A stretch of 64,000 nt of DNA from VRUE01 sp963703175. GTDB taxonomy: Bacteria > Actinomycetota > Thermoleophilia > Solirubrobacterales > 70-9. The stretch spans positions 2,542,001-2,606,000 of the forward strand of contig OY969794.1 in assembly GCA_963703175.1 (NCBI GenBank). The letters run 5' to 3'. The stretch's first letter is position 1. Every line of letters starts with the position of its first letter. A program made the position numbers and the translations under genes. The notes beneath the pieces were generated by a model. The model had not been told where the DNA came from and did no database searches. It was given only the letters and a program-made list of their open reading frames with translations. Shown here piece after piece: positions 7,616-16,810 of the stretch.

Positions 7616-9303
7616 GCACGAACGGCGTTTCGACCAAGCTGCCCCGTCCCCGCTCCAGCGTCGTCTTCGACGGCCCCGAGCGCGCCCATGCGCGCGCCTA
7701 CATGAAGGGGATCGGTTTCGATGACGATGCGCTTAGCCGGCCGACGATCGGCATCGCCAACACCTGGACCGAGGCGATGCCGTGCAACTTCCACCTGCGC
7801 GGGCTCGCCGAGCACGTCAAGCAAGGTGTCCGGGCCGCGGGGGGCACGCCGATGGAGTTCAACACCGTAGCCGTGTCCGACGGGGTGACGATGGGCACCC
7901 AGGGAATGAAGGCCTCGCTGATCAGTCGCGAGGTGATCGCGGACTCAATTGAGCTGATGGCTCGCGGATACCAGTTCGACGCGATCGTCGCCCTCTGCGC
8001 TTGCGACAAGACGATCCCCGGCTGTGCGATGGCACTGGCCAGGCTTGACGTGCCTTCGGTTCTGCTCTACGGCGGCTCGATCGCCCCGGGTCGCTGGCAC
8101 GGCCGCGATGTGACGATCCTCGACATCTTCGAGGCGGTTGGCGCCCACGCCGCCGGCGATATGACCGACGAGGAACTGAACGAGCTCGAGGGTGTTGCCA
8201 GCCCTGGCGCCGGTGCCTGCGGCGGCCAGTTCACGGCCAACACGATGGCTTGCGCCTTCGAGGCCCTGGGGATCAGCCCCGGCGGCTCGGCGATGGTGCC
8301 GGCCGAAGACGACGAGAAGGGCACGGTCGCCGAGAAGATCGGCGAGCTGGTGATACGCGTCCTCTCCGAGGACCTGAAGCCGAGTCGGGTGATCACCCGC
8401 GACTCGCTGGAGAACGCGATCGCCTGCGCCTGTGCCACGGGCGGCTCTACCAACGTCGTCCTACACCTGATCGCCCTCGCGCACGAGGCCGGGATCGAGC
8501 TGGACATGGACGACTTCGAGCGAATCTCTCGCCAGACGCCGCTGCTGGCCGATCTCAAGCCCGGCGGCCGCTTTGTCGCCACCGACCTCTACCGGGCGGG
8601 CGGCGTGCCTCTGGTCCTGCAACGGCTCTCCCAGGCGGGGCTCCTCCACGGCGACGCGATCACCGTCAGCGGTCGTACGATCGGCGAGGAGGCCGCGGTG
8701 GCGATGGAGGAGGAGGGTCAGGAGGTGGTTCGACCGCTCTCCAACCCGCTCAAGCCCGAAGGGGGCCTGGCGATTCTGCGCGGCAACCTCGCCCCCGAGG
8801 GCGCGGTGGTAAAGCTGGCCGGTACCGAGCGCAAGAAGCAGGTCGGCCCGGCCCGCGTTTTCGAGTCCGAAGAGGAGTGCTTCCGCGCTGTCAAGGATCA
8901 GGGAATTCGGCCGGGCGACATCGTCGTGATCCGCAACGAGGGCCCCGTCGGGGGGCCTGGCATGCGCGAGATGCTGCAGGTGACGGCGGCGATAGTCGGC
9001 GAGGGTCTGGGCGAGGAGGTCGCGCTGCTCACCGACGGGCGCTTTTCGGGCGCGACCCGTGGCCTGATGGCTGGCCACGTTGCCCCCGAGGCGGCCAAAG
9101 GTGGCCCGATTGCCGCGATTCGCGAGGGGGACGAGATCAGCCTCGATGTCGAGGCACGTCGTATCGACGTAGCGCTCTCCGATGAGGAGATCGCCAAGCG
9201 GGTGGCTGAATACGAGCCGCCGCCGCCGCTCTACGAGCGCGGCGTGATGGCCAAGTACGCGGCGACGGTGAGCTCAGCCGCTCAGGGTGCGATTACGAGC
9301 TGA
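7612..9303 (+). CDS. ilvD: Dihydroxy-acid dehydratase
   Basis: IlvD converts dihydroxy-acids to keto acids in branched-chain amino-acid synthesis, using an Fe-S cluster and Mg. The 563 residues match the family. Diagnostic segments are CACDKTIPGCAMALARLD (cluster Cys), GACGGQFTANTMA, CATGGSTNVVLHL and the C-terminal EGPVGGPGMREML and LLTDGRFSGATRG. ATG 7612 overlaps the thiD stop, an unusual partner. The gene stops seven bases before the convergent hydrolase gene. Confidence 0.96.
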   Translation: MSTNGVSTKLPRPRSSVVFDGPERAHARAYMKGIGFDDDALSRPTIGIANTWTEAMPCNFHLRGLAEHVKQGVRAAGGTPMEFNTVAVSDGVTMGTQGMKASLISREVIADSIELMARGYQFDAIVALCACDKTIPGCAMALARLDVPSVLLYGGSIAPGRWHGRDVTILDIFEAVGAHAAGDMTDEELNELEGVASPGAGACGGQFTANTMACAFEALGISPGGSAMVPAEDDEKGTVAEKIGELVIRVLSEDLKPSRVITRDSLENAIACACATGGSTNVVLHLIALAHEAGIELDMDDFERISRQTPLLADLKPGGRFVATDLYRAGGVPLVLQRLSQAGLLHGDAITVSGRTIGEEAAVAMEEEGQEVVRPLSNPLKPEGGLAILRGNLAPEGAVVKLAGTERKKQVGPARVFESEEECFRAVKDQGIRPGDIVVIRNEGPVGGPGMREMLQVTAAIVGEGLGEEVALLTDGRFSGATRGLMAGHVAPEAAKGGPIAAIREGDEISLDVEARRIDVALSDEEIAKRVAEYEPPPPLYERGVMAKYAATVSSAAQGAITS

Positions 9304-9310
9304 TTCGCTG

Positions 9311-10231
9311 CTAGGTGGATAGAAAGTCGTCCAGCAATTGGTTGAAGCGCGATGGTCGCTCCAGCTGCGGCAGGTGACCGGTGCGCTCGAACAGCTCCAT
9401 CCGCGAGTCCTCGATCAGACGGTGATAGCCGATCGCTGCCTCGACCGGGACGATCCAGTCGTTCAGGCCCCAGACGATCAAGGTCGGGATCTCGATCTCG
9501 GCGAGGCGGTGACGGGTGTCGTAGCCGTTAATCGCGGCGAGCGCGTCGATGAAGCCGGCGCTGTTGAGTCCCGGCATCACCTGCTCCTGCAATAGCTCGG
9601 GCCGCAGCCTGTTCGGGTTGCGAACGATGCTGCCGAAGGCGACCTTGCGAACGCGGGGGCGGGTAAGCCAGGTGTGATGGGGCTGGGCCAGGAACGGCAT
9701 CACGCCCTCGAAGGCGGTTCGCAGCAGCGCTTCCCCCGGGCGCTGTCCCACCTCGGCGAAGCTGATCCCGGCCGCCGAGACGAGAACCAGCTTGTCGAAT
9801 CGCGATGGCCGCTCGATCTCCGCCTCGGTGGCGACGAAGCCGCCCATCGAGTTGCCGACCAGCGCCGCGACCCGGTCGATGCCGAGCTTCTCGCAGAAGT
9901 CGTGGATCAGGCGCCCGTAGGCGGGCATGTCGATCGGCCAGGAGGGCATCGGGCTCCCGCCGAAGCCAGGTAAGTCGAGGGCGATTGCGCGGTGGGTGCG
10001 GCCGAAGTGGGGAAGGTTCTCCAGCCAGTTGCGCCAGCAGCCAGCGAGCCCGTGGAGGAAGAGGATCGGCTCGCCTTCGCCGATCTCGACGTAGTTGACC
10101 TCTGCCCCTGGCAGCTCGACCCGGTGCAGGTGCTTGCGCCAGTCGATTTTGAGCCACTCCGGATCGGCATTGCCGTAGTCCGAAGCGGGGAAGACCACCG
10201 AGCCACTGGCGATCGTCGGGGGGTCAGGCAT
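9311..10231 (-). CDS. Alpha/beta-fold hydrolase
   Basis: A 306-residue alpha/beta hydrolase. The oxyanion region HGLAGCWRNW, the nucleophile elbow GNSMGG, the acid in WGLNDWIVP and the catalytic His in RTGHLPQLE are all visible. The sequence resembles the meta-cleavage product hydrolase / haloperoxidase-like branch, but the substrate cannot be told. It overlaps the upstream cyclo-ligase-like gene by eight bases, so the two form an operon transcribed leftwards. Confidence 0.87.
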   Translation of the reverse strand: MPDPPTIASGSVVFPASDYGNADPEWLKIDWRKHLHRVELPGAEVNYVEIGEGEPILFLHGLAGCWRNWLENLPHFGRTHRAIALDLPGFGGSPMPSWPIDMPAYGRLIHDFCEKLGIDRVAALVGNSMGGFVATEAEIERPSRFDKLVLVSAAGISFAEVGQRPGEALLRTAFEGVMPFLAQPHHTWLTRPRVRKVAFGSIVRNPNRLRPELLQEQVMPGLNSAGFIDALAAINGYDTRHRLAEIEIPTLIVWGLNDWIVPVEAAIGYHRLIEDSRMELFERTGHLPQLERPSRFNQLLDDFLST

Positions 10232-10937
10232 ATCCCATTCGTTCCAGAATCGGTATCTCGCGGATCTGGGGAGGCTGCAGGTGGTCCCAGAGGATGCCGC
10301 GGGGGCGCTCGTATTGGCGCTCGACCTCGATCACGGCGCGCGGCGTGGCGATCAGGTCGACCGGAAGGTCATGCGAGATCACCGGCAGGTGGCGGCGCAG
10401 GATCTGGATCGGGTGCACGGTGGTGGCGATCGTCGTGTGGTCGTCGATCTTGCCGGCGTCAATCAGAATCCCGTACTCGAGGTCGTTGTAGCCGCCGCCC
10501 TTGCCGATTCGCGCTCCGCTGAGGTTCACCGCTACCGAGCCGGTAAGGACGAAGTCGATCTCGGGTAGGTCATCGACGGCGACGACGCGGCCGTGCTTGA
10601 GCGCACCCTTGATCGTCGCCGCCTCTTTGATCGCTGCTTTTGAGAGCCGCTTCGGCTCCAGCACCCGAAAAGGGTGCGGATCGCGCAGCCGCGGCACGGC
10701 CATGATCAGTGTCTTGCCCTCTTCCAGGGCCATGCGGCGGGCGTGCGTCTGGGGCGAGTCGGGGTTCGCCTTGATCGTCCGTGCTCGCTTCCAGAGTCGG
10801 TTAGCGGCGAGCTTCTCGGCTGCCAGCCGGGCTCCGGCGAAGTTGGGGATGCGCCCCTCGGCGCCGGGGAATCGGGACACCCCCTCCCGATCCATCGCCT
10901 TCCAGACTTCCTTGCGAACCTCATCCTTGGCGACCAC
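10224..10937 (-). CDS. 5-formyltetrahydrofolate cyclo-ligase family protein
   Basis: A 237-residue protein related to MTHFS (5-formyl-THF cyclo-ligase). The motif GARIGKGGGYNDLEYGIL matches the GxGGGYYDR signature, with Tyr-Asp altered to Asn-Asp. Conserved segments PRLRDPHPF and DLIATPRAVIE are also present. Members longer than the standard ~190 residues, like this one, are often of unproven activity. The start is taken as GTG 10937, after a GAAGGA-type ribosome site; the frame extends to 11009 but that would run into the divergent L,D-transpeptidase gene. Confidence 0.75.
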   Translation of the reverse strand: MVAKDEVRKEVWKAMDREGVSRFPGAEGRIPNFAGARLAAEKLAANRLWKRARTIKANPDSPQTHARRMALEEGKTLIMAVPRLRDPHPFRVLEPKRLSKAAIKEAATIKGALKHGRVVAVDDLPEIDFVLTGSVAVNLSGARIGKGGGYNDLEYGILIDAGKIDDHTTIATTVHPIQILRRHLPVISHDLPVDLIATPRAVIEVERQYERPRGILWDHLQPPQIREIPILERMGYA

Positions 10938-10990
10938 AGAAGAAACATATCCTTCGGAACGACCGATTCGTGTGCCTACACTTCGAACGA

Positions 10991-12028
10991 ATGGGCCGCA
11001 AGACGACAATTGCGATCGTCATCGGCGTGGTGGTCCTCGTCCTCGGGGCGGTTGCCGCCTATGCCTACGACAGCTCCCAGGCCGGCAAGATCGCCGACGG
11101 GGTGACGATCGGCGGCGTCGATGTTGGTGGAATGGACGAAGCGGAAGCGAAGCAGGCAGTGCAGAGAGAATTGCTCGCTCCACTGCGGCACTCGCTCAAG
11201 GTTGGTTATGACGGAGAGCGTTGGACTCTCGACGGCGAGAGCCTGAAGGTGCACGCCGACCTCGACGGAGCGGCCGAAGAAGCCGTGGCACTGAGCCACG
11301 ACGCCTTCCTGCCGGCAAGGGTCGTCCGTTACGTGACCGGTGGCAGCGTCGACGAAAACGTCCCCGCCAGAATCGTCTACTCGCGGCCGGCGGTCAACCG
11401 CTTCGTCCGTCACGTCGCCTCCGAAGTGGACCGCGAAGCCCAGAACGCCGGCGTCGAGCCGAGCGGGGAATCGCTGGAAGTAACGCCGGCGAAGTACGGG
11501 CGCAAGCTGCGCGACAACCTGCTCACTCGCCAGCTCAACGCCGCAGTGCTCAACGCGAGCGCCGATCACACGATCGCCGCACGCACCCACTCGGTCAAGC
11601 CCGAAGTGACCGGCAGCGAGGTTGCGGCCGAGTATCCGTCCTACCTGACGCTCGACCGGGCGACCTTCACGCTGCGGCTCTGGGAACACCTGAAGCTGGC
11701 CAAGACCTACACCGTCGCCGTCGGCCAGGAAGGGCTTGAAACTCCCGAAGGCCTCTACGACATCCAGGAAAAGCAGGAAAACCCGTCGTGGCACGTGCCC
11801 GATTCCGCTTGGGCCGGAGATCTGGCCGGCCAGGTGATTCCTCCCGGTCCTGATGACCCGATCAAGGCGCGCTGGATGGCGATCTTCGAAGGCGCCGGTA
11901 TCCACGGCACCGAAGAGACCGAATCGCTGGGCTCCGCCGCCTCGCACGGCTGCGTGCGAATGTCGATCCCAGACGTGGAAGAGCTGTACGACCGCGTCGA
12001 AGTGGGCACGCCGATCTACATCGGGTAG
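10991..12028 (+). CDS. L,D-transpeptidase (YkuD domain) with peptidoglycan-binding-like domain
   Basis: A 345-residue membrane-anchored cell-wall enzyme. Residues 5-25 (TIAIVIGVVVLVLGAVAAYAY) form the anchor. Residues ~35-190 resemble the VanW-associated PG-binding domain. The C-terminal YkuD domain has the catalytic block SHGCVRM (Cys nucleophile) preceded by AGIHGT. It would make 3-3 cross-links in peptidoglycan. ATG 10991 is used, giving the basic MGRK start. Glu codons are mostly GAA here, unlike neighbouring genes (see findings). Confidence 0.92.
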   Translation: MGRKTTIAIVIGVVVLVLGAVAAYAYDSSQAGKIADGVTIGGVDVGGMDEAEAKQAVQRELLAPLRHSLKVGYDGERWTLDGESLKVHADLDGAAEEAVALSHDAFLPARVVRYVTGGSVDENVPARIVYSRPAVNRFVRHVASEVDREAQNAGVEPSGESLEVTPAKYGRKLRDNLLTRQLNAAVLNASADHTIAARTHSVKPEVTGSEVAAEYPSYLTLDRATFTLRLWEHLKLAKTYTVAVGQEGLETPEGLYDIQEKQENPSWHVPDSAWAGDLAGQVIPPGPDDPIKARWMAIFEGAGIHGTEETESLGSAASHGCVRMSIPDVEELYDRVEVGTPIYIG

Positions 12029-12064
12029 CGCAGGCTCGGCGAGCTGCGTGGCGAATCCCTGTGG

Positions 12065-12952
12065 ATGGACTGGGATGACGCCCTGATTGCGTTTGACAGA
12101 GACCTCAGGGCAAGGAGTCTTGCCGAGCGCACTCGCAAGGCTTACGCGGTCGATCTGGGTCAGTTCGTCGAATGGAGCAAGGAGCGCGGGCTCGAGCCCG
12201 CAAAGGTGCGCCATCGCGACGTGCGGCGCTACGGCGCCGGGCTTTCCTCGGGCGGCGCGGCGGCGGCGACGGTGGCGCGCAAGCTCGCCGCGATCCGCAG
12301 CCTCTTCGACTTCCTCGTCCGCACCGAGCGGGTTGGGCAGAACCCTGCTGATCTGGTTTCAAGTCCAAAAAGGGAGGAGAAGTTGCCGCGGGTGCTGACC
12401 GGCGAGCAGGTGCGATCGCTGCTAGAGCGAATCCCCGCGCGCACGCCACTGGAGTTGCGTGACCGGGCGATGCTCGAGTTGGCCTATTCCTGTGGGCTGC
12501 GCTGTGAGGAGATCGTCAACCTCGACAGCGGCTCCTTCGACTTTGAGACCGAGCAGTTACGCGTGCTCGGCAAGGGCTCCAAGGAGCGGCTGCTGCCGGT
12601 CGGCGAGCCCGCGCAGCGGGCGTTGGAGCGCTACCTGGCGCGAGGCCGACACGCGCTCGCGACCGATCCTGGTCAAAAAGCGCTGTTCCTCTCCAAGAGC
12701 GGTCGCCGGCTCTCCTCCTCTGACATCACCCGCCGTCTCGGACTCTGGGTACGCGAGGCTGCGCTGGCTGCCGGCGTCTCACCGCATGCCTTGCGCCACA
12801 GTTTTGCCACCCACTTGTTGGAAGGGGGAGCGGACCTGCGCACGATCCAAGAGTTGCTCGGTCACGCCTCGATATCGACGACTCAGGTCTACACTCGGGT
12901 GGATGCTGCTCGCCTGCGGGAGGCCTACGCCGCAACCCATCCGCGTGCCTGA
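12065..12952 (+). CDS. xerC: Xer-type tyrosine recombinase (XerC/XerD)
   Basis: A 295-residue tyrosine recombinase for resolution of chromosome dimers. The N-terminal SAM-like core-binding domain (residues 1-90) is followed by the catalytic domain. Visible are the first Arg in YSCGLRCEEIVNL, LGKGSKERLLPV (Lys), HALRHSFATHLLEGGADLRTIQELLGHASISTTQVYTRV (HxxR, H, Tyr). XerC and XerD cannot be separated by eye; the place beside dprA and a WhiG-type sigma gene is the actinobacterial xerC position. ATG 12065 fits the usual length. Confidence 0.9.
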   Translation: MDWDDALIAFDRDLRARSLAERTRKAYAVDLGQFVEWSKERGLEPAKVRHRDVRRYGAGLSSGGAAAATVARKLAAIRSLFDFLVRTERVGQNPADLVSSPKREEKLPRVLTGEQVRSLLERIPARTPLELRDRAMLELAYSCGLRCEEIVNLDSGSFDFETEQLRVLGKGSKERLLPVGEPAQRALERYLARGRHALATDPGQKALFLSKSGRRLSSSDITRRLGLWVREAALAAGVSPHALRHSFATHLLEGGADLRTIQELLGHASISTTQVYTRVDAARLREAYAATHPRA

Positions 12953-12995
12953 CACACACGTGAAGCCTCGGCGGCCATAGAATCGAGCGAATTCC

Positions 12996-13772
12996 ATGGA
13001 AACCGGCGTAAAAGAGGTTGAGCTCCGCGATCTGTGGCGCCGCTATAAGGACGACGGCGACAAAAAGGCGCGCGAGCGACTGGTTGTTGCTTACTCGCCA
13101 CTAGTCAAATTCGTCGCCGGGCGCCTTGGCGCTGGGTTGCCTTCTCATGTCGAGGACGCCGACCTAATCTCTTACGGCCTGATGGGTCTGATCGGCGCGA
13201 TCGAGCGCTTCGAGCCCGAGCGCGGAATCAAGTTCGAGACCTTCGCGATGACGCGCATCCGCGGTGCGATCATCGACGAGCTGCGCTCGCTTGACTGGGT
13301 GCCGCGCTCGGTGCGCTCGCGGGCGCGCGAAATCGAGGCGGCGCAGGCGAAACTGGAGCACACGCTGCAGCGAGCGCCGACCGAGGCAGAGCTCGCCGCA
13401 AAGGTTGGGCTGACTGAGGAGGAACTGCAGACTTCGCTGCTCGAGATCGCCAACTCATCGATCTACGCGCTCGATGAGCTCTGGACGATTTCCGACTCCT
13501 CCGGCGACTCGGTCTCGCTGCTCGACACGATTTCCGACCCCCGGGCCGAAGACCCGCAGGAATCGCTTGCCAGCAGCGAGATCAAGGATCGCCTCACCGA
13601 GTCGATCGCTGGGCTGCCCGAGCGTGAGCAACTGGTCGTCGCCCTGTACTACTACGAGAACCTCACTCTACGTGAGATCGGCGAGGTCCTCGGGGTCACC
13701 GAGTCGCGCGTCTCCCAGCTGCACACCAAGGCGGTTATGCGCTTGAAAGGCTCTTTGCAAGAGGTCGACTAG
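12996..13772 (+). CDS. whiG: RNA polymerase sigma factor of the FliA/WhiG family
   Basis: A 258-residue group 3 sigma factor. Region 2 is visible in LVVAYSPLVKFVAGRLG, DLISYGLMGLIGAIERFEP and FETFAMTRIRGAIIDELRSLDWVPRSVR, the last being characteristic of FliA/WhiG. Region 3 (RAPTEAELAAKVGLTEEEL) and region 4 (LPEREQLVVALYYYENLTLREIGEVLGVTESRVSQLH) are complete. No flagellar genes are nearby, and in non-motile actinobacteria this type controls development. ATG 12996 starts the protein. It follows xerC, an order seen in actinobacteria. Confidence 0.9.
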   Translation: METGVKEVELRDLWRRYKDDGDKKARERLVVAYSPLVKFVAGRLGAGLPSHVEDADLISYGLMGLIGAIERFEPERGIKFETFAMTRIRGAIIDELRSLDWVPRSVRSRAREIEAAQAKLEHTLQRAPTEAELAAKVGLTEEELQTSLLEIANSSIYALDELWTISDSSGDSVSLLDTISDPRAEDPQESLASSEIKDRLTESIAGLPEREQLVVALYYYENLTLREIGEVLGVTESRVSQLHTKAVMRLKGSLQEVD

Positions 13773-13789
13773 CGGGCTAATCTCGTTGC

Positions 13790-15865
13790 GTGCCGCTGGA
13801 TGGCTCAGACCGGATTCGCAATGTCGCCCTAATCGGGCACCGGGGCTGCGGTAAGACGAGCTTGCACGAGGCGATGCTGTTCGAGGCCGGGGCGACGCGC
13901 CGCCTCGGCTCGGTCGCCGCCGGGAACACCGTTTCCGATAGCGAGCCCGACGAGCAGGAGCGTGAGATGTCGATCGGCGCCGCGGTTGCCGGCTTCGAGT
14001 ACGACGGGCGCGAGATCAACCTGATCGACACGCCAGGGGAGCCAAGCTTCGTCGCCGACGTGGCGGCGACGTTACGGGTAGCCGACGCAGCGGTTGTCGT
14101 CGTCAACGGGGTTGCCGGGGTCGAGGTGCAGACCGAGCGGCTTTGGCGCCGTGCCGATGCCGAAGGTCTGGCGCGGCTCGTCTTCGTCAACATGCTCGAT
14201 CGCGAGCGAGCCGACTTCTTTGCCGCGCTGGACTCGCTTAAGCGCGCCTTTGGCCCGCACGTGGTTGCCACCGAGATCCCGATCGGTAGCGAGCAGGAGG
14301 TCCAGGGTGTGATCGATCTGATCGACCTCGAGGCGTTCGTCTACGAGGGATCTGGTCAGGAGAACTCAACCCAGGTCGAGGTTCCGGCGGAACTGCGCAG
14401 CCAGGCCGAGGAGTACCGCGAGAAGCTGATGGACGAGGTAGCGGAGAACTCCGACGAGCTGATGGTGCGCTATCTCGACGGCGAGGAGATCGACCACGGC
14501 GAGATCGTCGGAGTCTTGAAGCAGGGCGTCACTGCTGGCCACATCTTCCCGGTCACCTGTGGCGTCGCGACTCGCAATCTGGGTACCAACCGCCTGCTCG
14601 ATGCCCTGGTCGAGGATCTGCCCTCACCGGCGATGCGCAGTGCCACTGAGGTGCGCGGGGAGGACGGCGGGACGATCGAGATCGCGGCGGAGGAGGACGG
14701 GCCGCTGGTCGCGTATGTCTTCAAGACGCTCGCCGATCCGTATGCCGGCCGGATCAACTTGTTGCGGGTCTACCGCGGCACGCTGCACTCGGACTCGCAG
14801 GTCGTCAACGTGAGCCGCCAGGAGAAGGAGCGGATCGGCCAGCTAGGCCGGCCACTCGGCAGCGAGCTGAGGGCGGTGACCGAGCTAGGGGCGGGGGAGA
14901 TCGGCGCGGTGGCGAAGCTGAAGCAGACCCAGGCGGGCGATGTCCTATGCGAGCGGGCCGATGAGGTCGCCTTTGCGCCGCTTGACCTGCCGGCGCCGGT
15001 GATGGCGTTTGCCTATGAGCCAAAATCGAAGGGCGACGAGGAGAAAGCGGCGGCTGCGGTGCGAAGGCTGCGCGAGGAGGACCCGACCCTCGACGTGCAC
15101 CGCGATCCGCAAACTGGAGAGCAGATCATCGCTGGGCTAACCCAGGTTCACGTTGAAGTAGTTGTCGAGCGGATGAAGCGTCGCTTCGGTGCCGAGATCG
15201 AACTTCGTCCGCCGCGTGTCCCCTACCAGGAGACGATTCGGCAATCCGCCGAGGCGCATGCCCGCTACAAGAAGCAGTCGGGTGGCCGCGGTCAGTTCGC
15301 CGATTGCAAGCTCGAGATCGAGCCGGGGGAGGATGGTGCTGGGCTTGAGTTCATCAACCAGATCAAGGGCGCCGCGATCCCTGGCAGCTTCATCCCGGCA
15401 GTCGAGAAGGGCGTCTTCGAGGCGATGCAACACGGCACGGTCGCCGGCTACCCGGTCCGAGACGTGAAGGTGCGCCTCGTCGACGGCAAGCACCACGACG
15501 TCGACTCTTCCGAGATGGCTTTCAAATTGGCCGCCTCGATGGCGTTCCGCGAGGCGATGGAGGCTGCCGATCCGGTTCTGCTGGAGCCGATCGTGCGGCT
15601 CACGGTCAGCTGCCCGGAGGAGGTCGTCGGCGAGGTGATCGGCGATCTCAATTCACGCCGCGGCCATCCGCTTGGGATGGAGCCGAGAGGGGGAGCGACC
15701 GAGGTCAAGGCCGAGGTGCCGATGGCCGAGGTGCTCGAATACGCGCCTGACTTGCGCTCGATAAGCCATGGGCGGGCCGAGTTCACGGTTGAGTTTGAAC
15801 GCTACGAGCCGGTTCCCGCGCACCTCGCCGAGCGGGTCGCCGCCACTGCTAGCGTTGCGGCGTGA
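13790..15865 (+). CDS. Elongation factor G-like protein (EF-G2 type)
   Basis: A 691-residue translational GTPase with all EF-G domains. G1 is GHRGCGKTS, G3 is DTPGEPSF. G4 reads NMLDRERADF instead of the standard NKMD, a mark of the EF-G2 / FusA2 paralogue. Domain II (GRINLLRVYRGTL) and domain IV (SGGRGQFADCKLEIEPGED; LVDGKHHDVDSSEMAF) follow. The role of EF-G2 is not settled and it is usually not the essential EF-G. GTG 13790 is the start. The stop overlaps the next gene by four bases. Confidence 0.88.
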   Translation: MPLDGSDRIRNVALIGHRGCGKTSLHEAMLFEAGATRRLGSVAAGNTVSDSEPDEQEREMSIGAAVAGFEYDGREINLIDTPGEPSFVADVAATLRVADAAVVVVNGVAGVEVQTERLWRRADAEGLARLVFVNMLDRERADFFAALDSLKRAFGPHVVATEIPIGSEQEVQGVIDLIDLEAFVYEGSGQENSTQVEVPAELRSQAEEYREKLMDEVAENSDELMVRYLDGEEIDHGEIVGVLKQGVTAGHIFPVTCGVATRNLGTNRLLDALVEDLPSPAMRSATEVRGEDGGTIEIAAEEDGPLVAYVFKTLADPYAGRINLLRVYRGTLHSDSQVVNVSRQEKERIGQLGRPLGSELRAVTELGAGEIGAVAKLKQTQAGDVLCERADEVAFAPLDLPAPVMAFAYEPKSKGDEEKAAAAVRRLREEDPTLDVHRDPQTGEQIIAGLTQVHVEVVVERMKRRFGAEIELRPPRVPYQETIRQSAEAHARYKKQSGGRGQFADCKLEIEPGEDGAGLEFINQIKGAAIPGSFIPAVEKGVFEAMQHGTVAGYPVRDVKVRLVDGKHHDVDSSEMAFKLAASMAFREAMEAADPVLLEPIVRLTVSCPEEVVGEVIGDLNSRRGHPLGMEPRGGATEVKAEVPMAEVLEYAPDLRSISHGRAEFTVEFERYEPVPAHLAERVAATASVAA

Positions 15866-16410
15866 GCCCTGACGAAACCTGCGCGGTCTGCGGCCGCACG
15901 ATTCTGGCCGGAGAGCGCACCCGCAGCTACATGAGCCCGAAGGATGGGCCTCGGCTGGTCTGCGAGCTTTGCCGCGGCCGTGCCGAGCGTCTCGGCTGGG
16001 TCGATCCCGCAGCGCCTGGGGCCAACGTCGGCCGCCGTCCCGAACCGGAGGTCTCCGAGTCCCCTCGCGGACGCCTGGAGCGAGCCGTGGCGCGCTTTAA
16101 CGCGAGCGAAGCCGCCCGAACAGTTGCCGGACTCACACGGACCTTGGGCGAGCCAATGGTCTCGATCGGCTCCGCCGCCGGCTCGCCCAGCGAGGTGCGG
16201 ATAACCGTCGCCTGGGAGCTCAGCTGGTACCAGTGGGGCGTCGATCTGGGCGATGAGATGCGCGCCGTGTTTCAGTTGGGCAAGGGGGATGTGATCGACC
16301 AGCTCGATGGCTCGGCCCGTCAGTGGAACGCAAGGGTGGGGGAGGGCGGCCGGTTGGCTCTCGGTGTTCCGCGCCCGAAGCAACCCCGCGACGGCGAGCC
16401 GGTCGGCTAA
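15862..16410 (+). CDS. Uncharacterised zinc-ribbon protein
   Basis: A 182-residue protein not recognised as a named family. The N-terminus has two Cys pairs, CAVCGRT (residues 7-10) and CELCRGR, that would form a zinc ribbon. The middle (RLERAVARFNASEAARTVAGLTRTLG) is helical. The C-terminal part (EVRITVAWELSWYQWGVDL) looks like a small alpha/beta domain. GTG 15862 overlaps the EF-G2 stop, so it is translated with it. A role alongside the ribosome or EF-G2 is only a guess. Confidence 0.75.
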   Translation: MSPDETCAVCGRTILAGERTRSYMSPKDGPRLVCELCRGRAERLGWVDPAAPGANVGRRPEPEVSESPRGRLERAVARFNASEAARTVAGLTRTLGEPMVSIGSAAGSPSEVRITVAWELSWYQWGVDLGDEMRAVFQLGKGDVIDQLDGSARQWNARVGEGGRLALGVPRPKQPRDGEPVG

Positions 16411-16414
16411 AACG

Positions 16415-16810
16415 ATGAAGCTGGTCGTAAACGTCGATGGCGGTGCTCGCGGCAACCCTGGTCCGGCGGCGATCGGCGCGGTCGTTCAGTCTGAGGGCGA
16501 GGTGCTCGAGGAGCGCGGCGAACGGATCGGCAAGGCGACCAACAACGTCGCCGAGTACCGGGCGCTGCTGCTCGGGATCGAGCGAGCCACGGAGCTGGGG
16601 GCAAGCGAGTTGGAGCTGGTCGGGGATTCGGAGTTGATCGTGCGCCAGGTCAAGGGCGAATACAAGGTCAAGGACGCGACCCTGCGCGAGCTACATGCCG
16701 AGGTAAAGCGGGCCTTGCGTCCCTTCGACGGTCGTTGGTCGATTCGCCACGTCCGCCGCGAGCACAACGCCGAGGCGGATCGGCTCGTCAATGCGGCCTT
16801 GGACGGCTAG
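16415..16810 (+). CDS. rnhA: Ribonuclease HI family protein
   Basis: A 131-residue RNase H fold protein of the bacillary/archaeal type. The four carboxylates are visible: Asp in VNVDGGARGNPGPAAIG, Glu in NNVAEYRALLLG, Asp in LVGDSELIVRQ and Asp in HNAEADRLVN. It would cleave RNA in RNA/DNA hybrids, complementing RNase HII encoded at 2399-3043. ATG 16415 is chosen; the frame extends upstream only as a shadow of the preceding gene. Its stop is directly followed by the ATG of the next gene. Confidence 0.9.
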   Translation: MKLVVNVDGGARGNPGPAAIGAVVQSEGEVLEERGERIGKATNNVAEYRALLLGIERATELGASELELVGDSELIVRQVKGEYKVKDATLRELHAEVKRALRPFDGRWSIRHVRREHNAEADRLVNAALDG